From a virus, in IMG/VR virus record IMGVR_UViG_3300033273_000484, positions 1-28,493 of that record: a stretch of 28,493 nucleotides of DNA; one strand, written 5' to 3'. Below are positions 10,101 to 18,005 of this stretch, piece by piece (positions within the stretch are counted from its first letter, which is position 1; every line of letters begins with the position of its first letter). Both the position numbers and the translations under genes were made by a program. A model generated the notes under the pieces. The model was not told where the DNA came from and ran no database searches. It worked only from the letters and a program-made list of their open reading frames with translations.

Positions 10101-13100
10101 AGATTACATTATTACTAGAAGTTCTGATACCTCATATATTTTCAATCTTCTCAGAAGACCAAATCAATCTGAGAAAGATGCTTACAATAGTTCAAATTCC
10201 ACAGTAACTTATACAACCACATCTAAAACAGCTGATGGACCAATTGATAAACTCAGAATTAACTTTGCGGGTATAGGATATGACAGAATTCCTACAATAT
10301 CAAAAATAAAAACCAAGAAAGGCAAAAATGCCAATATTAAGTTAATTTCTGATGGAATTGGTAAAGTTGAAAAATATGAAAGAGTTAAGGATGGATTTGA
10401 TTATCCAACAGATCCAACATTATCACCAGAACTGAGTACTCCTGCAGTTGTTGGTATTAAAGATATTAAGACGATTGACTATATTGGTATTACTACTGGT
10501 GGTCGTGGATATAATCAACTACCAACTCTTATAGTACCACAAAATACAAGTATCAAACTTATTCCACATCTCCAAGGTGGTTCTGTAGTTAAGGTAGATG
10601 TTGCAGAAAATGCAATTGATTTTAGTGAACCCTTGGATATTGTCACTATTCACCATTCTCAAGGATTTGATATTGACTTTATAACCATCAGTGGAAATTC
10701 TATTACTTTAGAACTTTCTAATGCAGACATTTTGACATCTGGAATTACAACAGTATTCCCATTCGCTCCTGGAGATGAAATTTATGTTGAAGGATGTAGA
10801 TTGACCAATGATACAGATCACTTGGCAAACTATAATTCAGATGCTTACGGTTATAAGTTCTTCAAAGTAACTGGTATCAGTACAACAAATAATACTGTTA
10901 CTTACGATATGACTGGTATTTCTACCGGCACATTTGGAACATATAGTGATGACATTACACTTGGTTATGTAGTCAATAAGAAGGTAGTGCCACAATTTGA
11001 AATGGTACTTAAAGATGATGTCAGGTACTTATCCAATGAAAAGGTATCTGCAAATACGTATACCGCTAGAGTTATGGAAGATGGTTGGGATAATGATCTC
11101 AACCAACTTAGACTCATCGATTCCTTTGGTAATCTGCGTGTTGGTGATAAACTTTCGGGAGAGAGTTCAAAAGTTATCGGTACTGTTGAATATAGAAGTA
11201 TATTTACTCTCAAATCTACTTTAGGTATTTCTAGAGATAAGGTTGGAACTTACGATAATTCTGTTGGTATTCTAAATGATTTCCAACAGAGAATCTCTGA
11301 TAACTTCTACTATCAAAAATTTGCATATTCTATCAAGAGCAATCTTAGTTATGATAAGTGGAAAGAACCAGTTAGATCTCTTGTTCACCCATCTGGATTC
11401 AAAGAGTTTTCAGATTATGAATTAATTACAGAACCAACTTCGGCTGAAGTTGTTGCAGGTATTGCAAAGTCGGAAAATCTAAAACCAATTGTAGCTGATA
11501 ATAGTTCCAGTCTTTTAGTCAATATTGATACTGTAACTTCAGTAAATGAAGAAATTAACTTTAATATGGTTTACGAGGAAGATAGACTTCCTGATGGTTC
11601 TGTTCAAAAAGTCTTCATGGATGGTGGCATTCCATTGAAGAGTTACATTCTTAGCAAAACCAATAAGGTCATTAAAATTGACGATATTTCAGATCAGTTT
11701 AATGGATCTTCAAAACAAGAATTGAGGGGTAGATATGCAGATGCTTCTGATTTACTAGATCTCAATAGGCAGTTTATTATTGATGAAGTTCATGCTAAGA
11801 CTTTATATAATTATACTGGACTCACTACTGATGTAAGTTATGATGAAACTGAGTTTAAATCAAAAACTGGAAGAGTTTTAGATGCTGTTTCTCATGATTT
11901 AAAATACAATTCTAATAATGAAACTGTAGGTGTTGCATTTACTTATTGGAATGCTGGATCTTTTGTTGGTGTTAATACTGTAGAAACAGTTTATGGTTAC
12001 AATTACATGAGATTCCTCGGTCAATATGTAATTAATAATCAAACGCCACCAACTTATTATCAATCAGGAACATCACAATTATTTAATTTCAGTGTTTCTC
12101 AGGATTATGCAAATGATTATTTTGTATTGAATCATGATACTAGAGATTTAATTGTTAATAATAAAGATGAGATTCTTGATAAGTCCTTAGCATCAATTGC
12201 AATTCCATATCCAACATTTATCTTCCCAGGAAGTACTAATGATGAAGAACAAAATAGATATGCAATTGGTTATAAACTGATCAAAGAAAATGAAGATGAA
12301 ATTGTAAATTTAGCATATAGTCAAACTGTTGCTACTTATTCTGGTATTGGAACACTAGAGAATCATGCAAGAAAACAAGTTCGTCATTTTGTAGATGCAG
12401 TTGCTACGGACTTGTTTACTGGTGGAAATCGTTATACAAGAAGAGAAACTGAAAGATACTTTGATGGTCCATATCCAGATCAAACTGAACTAGTTGGTGG
12501 AGCTGCTGAAACTATTTTCTTATTAGATCAAGCTAAGACACAAATGCGAATAGCTGTCAGGAATGGTCTTGGAGTAACTTATGCAGCTAGTTTGGGGCCA
12601 TCACAATATGGCGGTGCTGGGGGAGACATTCCAAACACTAGTAATAATGCTTGTCAGGATGTACAAAATACCATTATTACATTATCTGCAATTGTTACGG
12701 GACCTGTTGGTCTGGCAACTATCAACAACTTAGTAATTCTCAACCCTGGTACTTATACCGCAGGTGCTCAGAAGTGTTATCGAGATCTTAAGTATATCGT
12801 TGATGGTGTTGCTCAAGATATTGCATATGACACTAACCAACATACCATAAGAAACACTAAGTTCTACTTTGATGCACAAGGTAATCAGAAAACTGACGGT
12901 CTTGTATATGAAGAAGCTGAATCTATCCATGTGTTTAGAACTGCCATGGATTATATGAAGAAGGCAGTTAGAAATGAATTGTACTATACCAATAATACTT
13001 TAGTACCATTATCGCAATCCGCTGTTGGTGTCGGTTCTAGTGCGTATACTGCAACCATTCAAACTGATATTGAGAATCTTGTTGGAATCTTAACTGTTGC

Positions 13101-16100
13101 AATTGGAAATAGCAGTCTTTCTCAAATTCCTACTGTTGGATTTGGAACTGGTGATTGTGCAGACGTTAGATTCGCTCTTCGGAACTATGTCGGTATTGTA
13201 ACTAATATCATCGGCATTGGTACAGATCAGGCTCCTGGAATTACAACATATCCGTCATTAACAAGAGGTGGAATTGTTGTTGGACTTTCCACGTTTAAGT
13301 TGACTTCTGGCGGTACACCATTATTTAAGAGAGTATTTGATTCTTCAGATACAAACATAATTGATGTTATTAGTGATAAATTTACTTTAAATAACCACAA
13401 CTTCCAAACTGCACAAGAACTAATTTATGATCCTCTGGGAGGAACTCGAATTGGTATAGCGACAACTTCTTACACAACAGGACCAAAAGATATTCTTATG
13501 GAGATGAATCTCCCTAAAGGCACTGCAGTTAGAAATAACGGTTTAGGTCAACCTATTGATCCTATTACTGGTGTTGCAACTGTTATGGTTCCTGCTCCTG
13601 GGACAAATGTTACCAAATATTATAATGATGTTACTGGCACTGGTAATACTAATGGAGTCAATTGTGTATTAGATGTTATTCAGGTTTTTGGTTCGGATAC
13701 TAATGGTGTTGCAATTTCTACAGTTGCATCTCTTGTTACTGGTGGTTCTCAGTTTGGTGTTGGAGAAACGGTTACTATTTCTGGAGACCAGTTAGATGGA
13801 ACATCTCCAGCAAATGACTTAACTTTCACTGTTACCGCAGTTGGTCCAACTAGAATCCAAGGAGAAGCGAATAATACTTATTCCGATATTTCTGGAACTT
13901 CAACAGTTGGAACTGGAGCCTCATTTACTATTTCTAGAAATAATACTGGAGAAATACTTGAAGTAGTTGCTTCAAAAGGTGGTTCTGGATATGCAACTAC
14001 TTCGGTTATTACTATTGCAGGTACATCATTGGGCGGTTCATCTCCAAACGATGATATTACCGTTACTCCTTTGGTTCTTGGATCTAACGTTCTTCCCGAT
14101 AAGGTATTTGTATATAAAGAAAGTGAATCCGAGATTAAGTTGTCTGGATTTAGTACTTCCGTATTTTTCAATCTAATTAGTCCTGGTGGAGGAAATGCAT
14201 CTCTAACACTTGTTGACCCCAATCCATCTACAAGTATTGCAATTGATGGAATCGTTCAAAATCAATTAAGAAGAAAGAATTTGCAATTAACTTTGGGTGA
14301 ATCAGTTGGAATCAATACAACAACTCTTCAAATTTCTTCTGGTATTAACTCTGTGGTGAATGGTGATATTATTAATATAGATGATGAATATATTTTAATT
14401 AAGAGTGTTGGTGTTGTTGGTGATGATGTCATTGAGATTGAAAGAGAGTACCTTGGTACAACAGGTGCAGCGCACACTATTGGTGCTGGAGCTACGGTAC
14501 TGAGTGGTGATTACAATATTGTAGGAGATACAATATTCTTCACCACGCCACCCTACGGCAAACAGGGTCCAGTTGGTCTTGAGACTGGTTCTACTTTTAA
14601 TGGTAGGGCGTTTAGTAGAAGAATGAATCCAAACTTCCCTGAAGATAAGAATGTCGTTTTTGATGATATTTCTTTGTCGTTTACTGGTATCGCAGCAACT
14701 GAATTTACACTCAAAGTTAATGATGAAACTACTACGACGGCATTTAATGATGTAAACAAGGGAACCGATATTAGCAACAATCCATTTATATTCATTAATA
14801 ATGTTTTCCAGAGACCTAAAAAAGATTTTACTATTGATGGATCTACTGAAAATAAACTAAAGTTCCTATCTGGTACTCCTAATGCAGGTAGAATTTCTAG
14901 AGTTGCAATAACTACTGGATTCGGTTACATGGTTCCTGTTGGAGCTGCAGGTAGTATTCAAGTCGATGCAAATGGAGGAATCAGTACAATTACTGTGGAA
15001 GGTTCGGGTGCTGGATATCAATTCCCTCCCGCTGTAAGTATCGCGTCTTCACTTGGTTATGGGGCAACAATCACTGCCAATTTGGGAGCCGGTGGTACAA
15101 TCACACACTTTACATTAACTGGTATTGGTACTGATTATACAAACAACGCTCAAGTATTAATCACAAGTCCTACTGGTTATTCTAATGTTGATCTACATTA
15201 TGCTGGAGTTAGTACAGGTGTTGGTATTGATGCAACCGCAAAAGTTACTATTGGTGTTGGTTCTAGTATTATTGATTTCCAAATTGATAATCATGGAAGA
15301 GGTTATAAAGTTGGTGACAAACTCAAAGTTCCCAATCTGATTATCGATCCTAATGCTGGAACATTTGAAGAATTCCAAATTGAAGTTAAAGAGGTAGAAA
15401 CTGACAAATTTGCAGGATTCTATCCTGGACAGTTTATTTTGTTTGATGACTTCTCTTCACAATTCAATGGATTTAGAAAGAAATTTACTCTAACAATAAC
15501 AGAAAATGGAGTTACTGATATACGTAGTCTAAGAACTTTAGACGGTTCTGATCTATTAATTGAAAATAACTTATTCATCTATATCAACGATATTCTCCAA
15601 GAACCACAAAAGTCATATAGTTTTAGAGGATCTAGAGTTATCTTTACTGAGGCACCAAAACCAAATTCCACATGTTCAGTATATTTCTTCCGAGGATCAA
15701 GTGCTGATGTTGAAACTGTTATTCCTCCAAAGACTATAAAAGAGGGTGATGCTGTAGTAATCAAGGAAAATAGGCAAGATCCTATTGATAGAGATCAATT
15801 TGAAAGAATTGTTAAGAGAATTAATGCATCTGATGAATTTGACACTTTCTCATACGCGAGTATTGGTATTGATACAAATCCATCTAAGATTAGACCTCTA
15901 ACTTGGAGAAAACAGGAAAATGATAGAATAATTAATGGTAATGTTATATCTAAATCTAGACCAGGACTTTCTGGTAGGATTCATCCTTTTGCTAGAATAA
16001 TCAATAATGTTAATGTTGGTGATGATCACATTTATGTGGATAACGCATTCCCAATCTTTACCGAAGTTGATACTTTAAGTGAAGACGATAGAGATGTCTT

Positions 16101-17964
16101 TATTGTTGAGGATAGAGACACTACTGTTGCAATTGCAACTGCTGTTGTTTCTAGCGCTTCGACGGTATCGTCTATTGTTATCTCTGAAGGTGGTGTGGGT
16201 TATGCATATACAAATAACCCAGTAATTACTATTTCCTCTTCATCAATTGAAAGTAAAGATCCCATTAATGACTGGAAAGGAACCGTGGGTATAGGTTCCA
16301 CAACCATAACATTCTTAGATATTGAAAAGGGCAATGTTTCTATTTCCGTAGGTAATAGTTCTAGATATGCATTTAGTGGTGGATCTGAAGTTTGGTTTGA
16401 TGGTAGTATTGGTTATGGTGGAACAATTGTCTTTAATTCTGTCGCAGTTGGAGGAACTAACATTTACTTAACTGTAGGTGAATATGGATATATCAATAGA
16501 ACTATTGGATATGGTCAAACTATTGATACTTCATGGGTTGAGTGTAATCTTCTTGAGGAAAGAATTGAACCTGCTACTGGACAAATTGATATTGAATTTA
16601 GTAATTACGGTCAAGCTGGACAATCATTCAAGGATGCTGTTTATTCATCAACCTTAGACTCTTGGGCCGTTGTTGGAACTGCAGGATCGATTTTCTCTGC
16701 GGTTGGTTTAGGATCCACTTCATTCAGAAGCAGATTCTCTAATACCACCCAAGATATTAATAGCGTAGTTACTTCTAGAGAGGGATTTGTCGCTGTAGGT
16801 AATAATGGAACTATCCTCAAGAGTGTGAATGGTATTATTTGGGAAAGAAAGCAGATCACTACACAAAACTTGAATAAGGTCATATATCATGGATCTACCT
16901 ATGTGATTGTGGGATCAAATGGAACGGTATTGAGAGGTACTTCATATACTAATATTGCAGAAGTTACGAATAATCTGACAACAGAGATTATCTCTATTCA
17001 GTATGATGAATTGTACGTTGCAATTGATATTAATGGTGATATATTCTACTCTTCAGATCTTGAGTTCTGGAACAAGAAAGAAATCAATGTATTTGGATCT
17101 GATGTACCAAAAAATTTATTATTTGTTCCTGAATATGGTAATGATGGAAGATATATTGTAGTTGGTTCAGGTTCTACAATTGTGTTCTCTGATCAAAAGA
17201 TCAATAGAGCAACTGCAGAAACATCTCAGACTAATGGAATTGTAACTTCTATTTTTATCACCAATGGTGGATTTGGTTACTCTCAAGACAATCCACCTTC
17301 CGTATTAATTGAGAGTCCTATTATCAAGAGAGAGAAACTTTCTTCTATTAAGGCAAAAGGTGATTTTGGTACAATTATTGGAATTAATACCTTTAGTTCT
17401 GGAACTACTGGAATTGGTACTACTACACCTAAAATTGATTTTGTTCTTAAATCTGAAAATTATGATAATTCTAATCTTGGAATAGGTTATTCTTCATTAA
17501 ATACTTTTGGTATTTCTGCAAGTCAACTTGAGAAAGGTGATTTCTTTATCATTCATGGTAGTAACGTATCTATCGGTGCCGCACTAACTGGAATTACAAC
17601 ATTTAGTGGACTTAATGGAATGGCCAATTATCCAAATTCTAAAGTTGGCACTGCTACGAGTTTCATCGATGGAGTATACAGAGTTGAAAGTGTAACAACA
17701 GCAAACTCTGGTATCGTAACAGTTACTTGTAATTTTGCACCTAATGATTACAACGTTGCAGGCGCTTCTCTCAAGGTATACAGGAGAGGTGCGGATGTAA
17801 GTGGAGTCAATACTAATCAGTTCTATGGTTATTATTCATGGGGTAAGATTTATGATTTCAGGAATAGAATTTTTGGAAATCCACAAGAGTTTACCGTTGA
17901 ACGTGACAATGGAATCGTTGGAATTGATACGTCAGCGAAGATCTATAGAACTAGGTCAATTTAA
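4141..17964 (+). CDS. gp7: Giant gp7-like baseplate wedge protein, 4607 residues
   Basis: T4 gp7 (about 1030 residues) organises the baseplate wedge and binds gp8 and gp10. Two blocks here match the C-terminal half of T4 gp7. Residues 14-30 and 180-225 contain I-P-D-F-L-L-Q-D-S and F-Y-R-S-K-G..S-Y-K-I-L-F-K-V-L-F. Residues 2380-2430 contain Y-Y-Q-K-F-A-Y-S-I-K-S-N-L-S, then K-W and L-V-H-P-S-G-F. In T4 these blocks are close together; here about 2150 residues separate them and about 2180 follow. Inserted and appended parts, in order: beta modules with G-x-G-Y signatures (715-1157), a YHYH-type region (about 1220-1345), channel-like beta modules, helical repeats (2577-3030), further beta modules (3270-3860) and a propeller-like region (4161-4355). 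The frame is uninterrupted for 13.8 kb with steady AGA-rich codon use, so fusion by error is unlikely. gp7 identity is firm for the core; roles of the rest are inference, probably receptor or surface contact. Confidence 0.88.
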   Translation: MTEKRVSINEIIESQIPDFLLQDSPTFTSFLKQYYKSLDFQGGAADLATNLKQYKNIEKFSINNLIPYTGLTQDINVISETIYVASTLGWPDKNGLIKIDNEIIHYKSKTDNSFEGCSRGFSAIDSIKSASDNEFLSFRVSSADSHTTGTLVHNLSNLFIKEFFTKFKAEFLPGFENRKFTDGVDIQNILTRAKDFYRSKGTDQSYKILFKVLFGQDIELIKPQDYMIVPSDNNYFITKNVLVEKVSGGNPLLIKGGTLFQEVAGIGTVSSSIYNIEYRPIDGKEFYEISLDSADFSNLFQVSGKTRLLEDVPAGSTSILVDSTLGFSQSGNVHIKPKNSNNYINVSYTDKTTNQFLGCSGITKELSFASPIVEDKFAYSYIGFGQTSKVDFLLSNIVDSVDFSETTNLKVGDKISLSGFGKDLKDFSEFNTWIYNVPTNHTLDAVNQVDTNKFRIDIRNLVNLYIGEPVKLYDNDRNVCNGTVVDIIYPSLDEKRKYAKQAVIQVTSQEYNPIDSTTLARVVVRTNHFTNFFQDISDIPAGIQNSYIDFKEEFFYVTSTGSPNYEIFATDTKTEVSVSGVNTSKILESTNHRFYDGENIYFIPTDAQAVGVDTGFYFLSRRNNDSFSLAFSKADSFGNKHIAFTPNGGVVGNIYRSSYENRTIKNQKLFKKFGLKRSKSFFDDKNRRSTENRQVGLLANGVEILSPTLFDENVYHGPITSIEVTNSGKNYDVINPPKLEIVDSQGSGCKGIVNVSGSVEEVKVVKPGIGYATKPDISITGGNGVGCVLESNLVKSRTILKFKPNQPNIDIAADLISFDDDHNLQLGEEVIYNANGNTSIGGLVSDAHYYVATPTSKVVKLHSSPQDAVAGINTVNITAISSGSHAIETLTVKNTISTIYVKEKGSGYSNRTITVPSFSSYGSISGINTYDSYIVARGHGFSEGDIVHYSSTGTPISGMTTTSDYYIHVIDANRFRVSVADTITPNSNYEEDKYIRFTNIGVGTHSFFYPKITIQIKTTSEQGDIEVVEPELEAKILGSITDVFVENGGVSYGCTSQLNYHRRPEVRTTKISSKAIISPIIVDGKIVDVKIINKGHGYRLDSDIIVTGEGAFADLIPVVEEGKITAVNVLNGGVGYGKSNTELSVEPRGRGAKFLANVKNWKVNQVEKLKNSISEEDDGYFIPSRNEDLQLQFVNFFAPKKLRRQLGDNFTENNTESPNTKVHSPIIGFAYDGNPIYGPYGYENITGGGVRKIDPGYEIDLDLTPGIRPPAPEFTAGFFIEDYKFTGSGDLDESNGRFCKTPEYPDGIYAYFTSIVTDSTGRSTPTYPYFIGPYFYGQPFEENFLPSINQDKDLTKYGLTRNVSPYYISSTDSEYPLIDKINDKYKQEFRVSEIRTSGIKDTSIFAAGDNYQVGDTLVIEKRGDTGSGANIAVSKVKGKTIDTFSVNETVVEGVVFDLKKKNTVTARLSDPHNILNGEIINISGISTITSELIEGDRPVFVKQKKTKLTTSMTVSQSGVTTTIYVNDISGFKVDDMIGIGTEECRIIRIDSENSAFDINRIRYPGIHTARVDDVTLLPTVFDFTLTNDEIPSDYVYTNEVTYFDPKVTVGTGTTGGVREVLGVGGTIVQYRTIPSRSIYLPGHKFFTGQKLTYHVGLAGTSLVINNVGSASSIVLQDGQEVYAVNLGKDHIGLSTIGFTSTTGIGTQLSSAEFVNFNDIFPTIGYAHSLRTTYSDITGSVERYSVNVGTTTSHGLTSGDRITLSINNRETESIKILYNPIIRKLTTGPISFASTAVNVDDNTINLPGEDLKSGDKVVYYATTSASGLVNDTCYYVLKEDRDKIKLCQYKTDVEKGISVDIDGTGGAVQNLYKVNPAIRAIKNDTITFDVSDPSVSEMALEFYEDPDFTRRIELIGSEELGFAINRTGTPGTADAKVEIQTTFEDVPRTLFYTLVPKGPIDERKNQISRDESVFGANKLEIYPHSLNTDYIITRSSDTSYIFNLLRRPNQSEKDAYNSSNSTVTYTTTSKTADGPIDKLRINFAGIGYDRIPTISKIKTKKGKNANIKLISDGIGKVEKYERVKDGFDYPTDPTLSPELSTPAVVGIKDIKTIDYIGITTGGRGYNQLPTLIVPQNTSIKLIPHLQGGSVVKVDVAENAIDFSEPLDIVTIHHSQGFDIDFITISGNSITLELSNADILTSGITTVFPFAPGDEIYVEGCRLTNDTDHLANYNSDAYGYKFFKVTGISTTNNTVTYDMTGISTGTFGTYSDDITLGYVVNKKVVPQFEMVLKDDVRYLSNEKVSANTYTARVMEDGWDNDLNQLRLIDSFGNLRVGDKLSGESSKVIGTVEYRSIFTLKSTLGISRDKVGTYDNSVGILNDFQQRISDNFYYQKFAYSIKSNLSYDKWKEPVRSLVHPSGFKEFSDYELITEPTSAEVVAGIAKSENLKPIVADNSSSLLVNIDTVTSVNEEINFNMVYEEDRLPDGSVQKVFMDGGIPLKSYILSKTNKVIKIDDISDQFNGSSKQELRGRYADASDLLDLNRQFIIDEVHAKTLYNYTGLTTDVSYDETEFKSKTGRVLDAVSHDLKYNSNNETVGVAFTYWNAGSFVGVNTVETVYGYNYMRFLGQYVINNQTPPTYYQSGTSQLFNFSVSQDYANDYFVLNHDTRDLIVNNKDEILDKSLASIAIPYPTFIFPGSTNDEEQNRYAIGYKLIKENEDEIVNLAYSQTVATYSGIGTLENHARKQVRHFVDAVATDLFTGGNRYTRRETERYFDGPYPDQTELVGGAAETIFLLDQAKTQMRIAVRNGLGVTYAASLGPSQYGGAGGDIPNTSNNACQDVQNTIITLSAIVTGPVGLATINNLVILNPGTYTAGAQKCYRDLKYIVDGVAQDIAYDTNQHTIRNTKFYFDAQGNQKTDGLVYEEAESIHVFRTAMDYMKKAVRNELYYTNNTLVPLSQSAVGVGSSAYTATIQTDIENLVGILTVAIGNSSLSQIPTVGFGTGDCADVRFALRNYVGIVTNIIGIGTDQAPGITTYPSLTRGGIVVGLSTFKLTSGGTPLFKRVFDSSDTNIIDVISDKFTLNNHNFQTAQELIYDPLGGTRIGIATTSYTTGPKDILMEMNLPKGTAVRNNGLGQPIDPITGVATVMVPAPGTNVTKYYNDVTGTGNTNGVNCVLDVIQVFGSDTNGVAISTVASLVTGGSQFGVGETVTISGDQLDGTSPANDLTFTVTAVGPTRIQGEANNTYSDISGTSTVGTGASFTISRNNTGEILEVVASKGGSGYATTSVITIAGTSLGGSSPNDDITVTPLVLGSNVLPDKVFVYKESESEIKLSGFSTSVFFNLISPGGGNASLTLVDPNPSTSIAIDGIVQNQLRRKNLQLTLGESVGINTTTLQISSGINSVVNGDIINIDDEYILIKSVGVVGDDVIEIEREYLGTTGAAHTIGAGATVLSGDYNIVGDTIFFTTPPYGKQGPVGLETGSTFNGRAFSRRMNPNFPEDKNVVFDDISLSFTGIAATEFTLKVNDETTTTAFNDVNKGTDISNNPFIFINNVFQRPKKDFTIDGSTENKLKFLSGTPNAGRISRVAITTGFGYMVPVGAAGSIQVDANGGISTITVEGSGAGYQFPPAVSIASSLGYGATITANLGAGGTITHFTLTGIGTDYTNNAQVLITSPTGYSNVDLHYAGVSTGVGIDATAKVTIGVGSSIIDFQIDNHGRGYKVGDKLKVPNLIIDPNAGTFEEFQIEVKEVETDKFAGFYPGQFILFDDFSSQFNGFRKKFTLTITENGVTDIRSLRTLDGSDLLIENNLFIYINDILQEPQKSYSFRGSRVIFTEAPKPNSTCSVYFFRGSSADVETVIPPKTIKEGDAVVIKENRQDPIDRDQFERIVKRINASDEFDTFSYASIGIDTNPSKIRPLTWRKQENDRIINGNVISKSRPGLSGRIHPFARIINNVNVGDDHIYVDNAFPIFTEVDTLSEDDRDVFIVEDRDTTVAIATAVVSSASTVSSIVISEGGVGYAYTNNPVITISSSSIESKDPINDWKGTVGIGSTTITFLDIEKGNVSISVGNSSRYAFSGGSEVWFDGSIGYGGTIVFNSVAVGGTNIYLTVGEYGYINRTIGYGQTIDTSWVECNLLEERIEPATGQIDIEFSNYGQAGQSFKDAVYSSTLDSWAVVGTAGSIFSAVGLGSTSFRSRFSNTTQDINSVVTSREGFVAVGNNGTILKSVNGIIWERKQITTQNLNKVIYHGSTYVIVGSNGTVLRGTSYTNIAEVTNNLTTEIISIQYDELYVAIDINGDIFYSSDLEFWNKKEINVFGSDVPKNLLFVPEYGNDGRYIVVGSGSTIVFSDQKINRATAETSQTNGIVTSIFITNGGFGYSQDNPPSVLIESPIIKREKLSSIKAKGDFGTIIGINTFSSGTTGIGTTTPKIDFVLKSENYDNSNLGIGYSSLNTFGISASQLEKGDFFIIHGSNVSIGAALTGITTFSGLNGMANYPNSKVGTATSFIDGVYRVESVTTANSGIVTVTCNFAPNDYNVAGASLKVYRRGADVSGVNTNQFYGYYSWGKIYDFRNRIFGNPQEFTVERDNGIVGIDTSAKIYRTRSI
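6289..7610 (+). repeat. G-x-G-Y beta-repeat array inside gp7 (first cluster)
   Basis: Residues about 717-1157 of gp7 carry at least six copies of a 30-40 residue pattern: I-x-x-[IV]-x-[IV]-x-x-x-G-x-G-Y, a short strand, then G-x-G-x-x-A/K and another strand. Examples end in PGIGY, GSGY, KGHGY and GGVGY. Further copies lie at 10240-10640, 13948-14075, 14893-15345, 16171-16245 and 17239-17320, and in gp8 and the DUF4815-type gene. The repetition is at protein level; the DNA has diverged. Confidence 0.75.
7800..8175 (+). other. YHYH-type domain embedded in gp7
   Basis: Residues about 1220-1345 contain I-I-G-F-A-Y-D-G-N-P-I-Y-G-P-Y-G-Y, later L-D-E-S-N-G-R-F and P-D-G-I-Y-A-Y-F, and finally Y-P-Y-F-I-G. 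This order matches the YHYH domain family as I know it, found in secreted and surface proteins, whose biochemical role is not settled. It lies between beta modules in the large insertion, well away from both gp7 core blocks. Confidence 0.65.
11266..11430 (+). other. Second half of the gp7 core
   Basis: Residues about 2376-2430 match the T4 gp7 segment that reads S-Y-Y-V-M-K-I-K-S-N-L-P..W-K..V-R-F-V-H-P-V-G-F. Here the equivalent is Y-Y-Q-K-F-A-Y-S-I-K-S-N-L-S..K-W-K..V-R-S-L-V-H-P-S-G-F. The recall of T4 gp7 is from memory, but the shared order of residues is strong. It marks where the wedge-core fold resumes after the insertion. Confidence 0.75.
11869..13060 (+). repeat. Helical VDAVAxD repeats inside gp7
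   Basis: Two clear units (12370-12570, residues 2744-2810; 12772-12987, residues 2878-2949) share R-x-[FY]-[IV]-V-D-[AG]-V-A-x-D-[IL], an N-x-x-T-R turn, Y-F-D, an acidic A-E-[ST]-I segment and a closing helix with M..A-V-R-N. Weaker units lie at about 11869-11970 (V-L-D-A-V-S-H-D-L) and from 13156 (C-A-D-V-R). They are predicted helical, in contrast with the beta modules on both sides. Confidence 0.65.
14665..15705 (+). repeat. Two F-S-x-Q-F-N-G beta modules inside gp7
   Basis: Residues about 3508-3582 and 3770-3855 share D-D-[IF]-S, a QFNG or SFTG turn, F-x-L-x-[IV], a loop, then I-F-I-N-N-V or I-Y-I-N-D-I followed by [LF]-Q-x-P, a D/S-[FY] pair and a closing strand with F..A-P or S-G-T-P. 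The same pattern occurs in the 225-residue protein encoded at 27702-28379 (residues 37-110). Confidence 0.65.
16621..17205 (+). other. Propeller-like (BNR/Ycf48-like) region of gp7
   Basis: Residues about 4161-4355 contain roughly five short units of the form [FY]-V-A-V-G-x-x-G-T-I-x-x-S-x-D/N-G-x-x-W: V-A-V-G-N-N-G-T-I-L-K-S-V-N-G-I-I-W, then V-I-V-G-S-N-G-T-V-L, an I-F-Y-S-S-D..F-W unit and V-V-G-S-G-S-T-I-V-F-S. These resemble the blades and Asp-box turns of sialidase-like or Ycf48-like propellers. Five recognisable blades suggest a partial or degenerate propeller. Confidence 0.6.
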
Positions 17965-17967
17965 TTC

Positions 17968-17975
17968 AATAAATA
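17968..17975 (+). promoter_or_regulatory. Late-promoter-like octamer AATAAATA before gp8
   Basis: AATAAATA begins four bases after the gp7 stop and ends 30 bases before the gp8 ATG, in the only sizeable gap (41 bases) between the giant genes. It would let gp8 and its downstream neighbours be transcribed independently of the 13.8-kb gp7 gene. Confidence 0.55.
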
Positions 17976-18005
17976 CTAAGAAGGAAAACCCCTGTTTGTT
18001 CTAAA

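Noticed and set aside
4141-17964. The giant gp7 frame as an assembly or fusion artefact
   Set aside because: The frame is open for 13.8 kb, codon use is steady, and both gp7 core blocks occur in the expected order in one frame.
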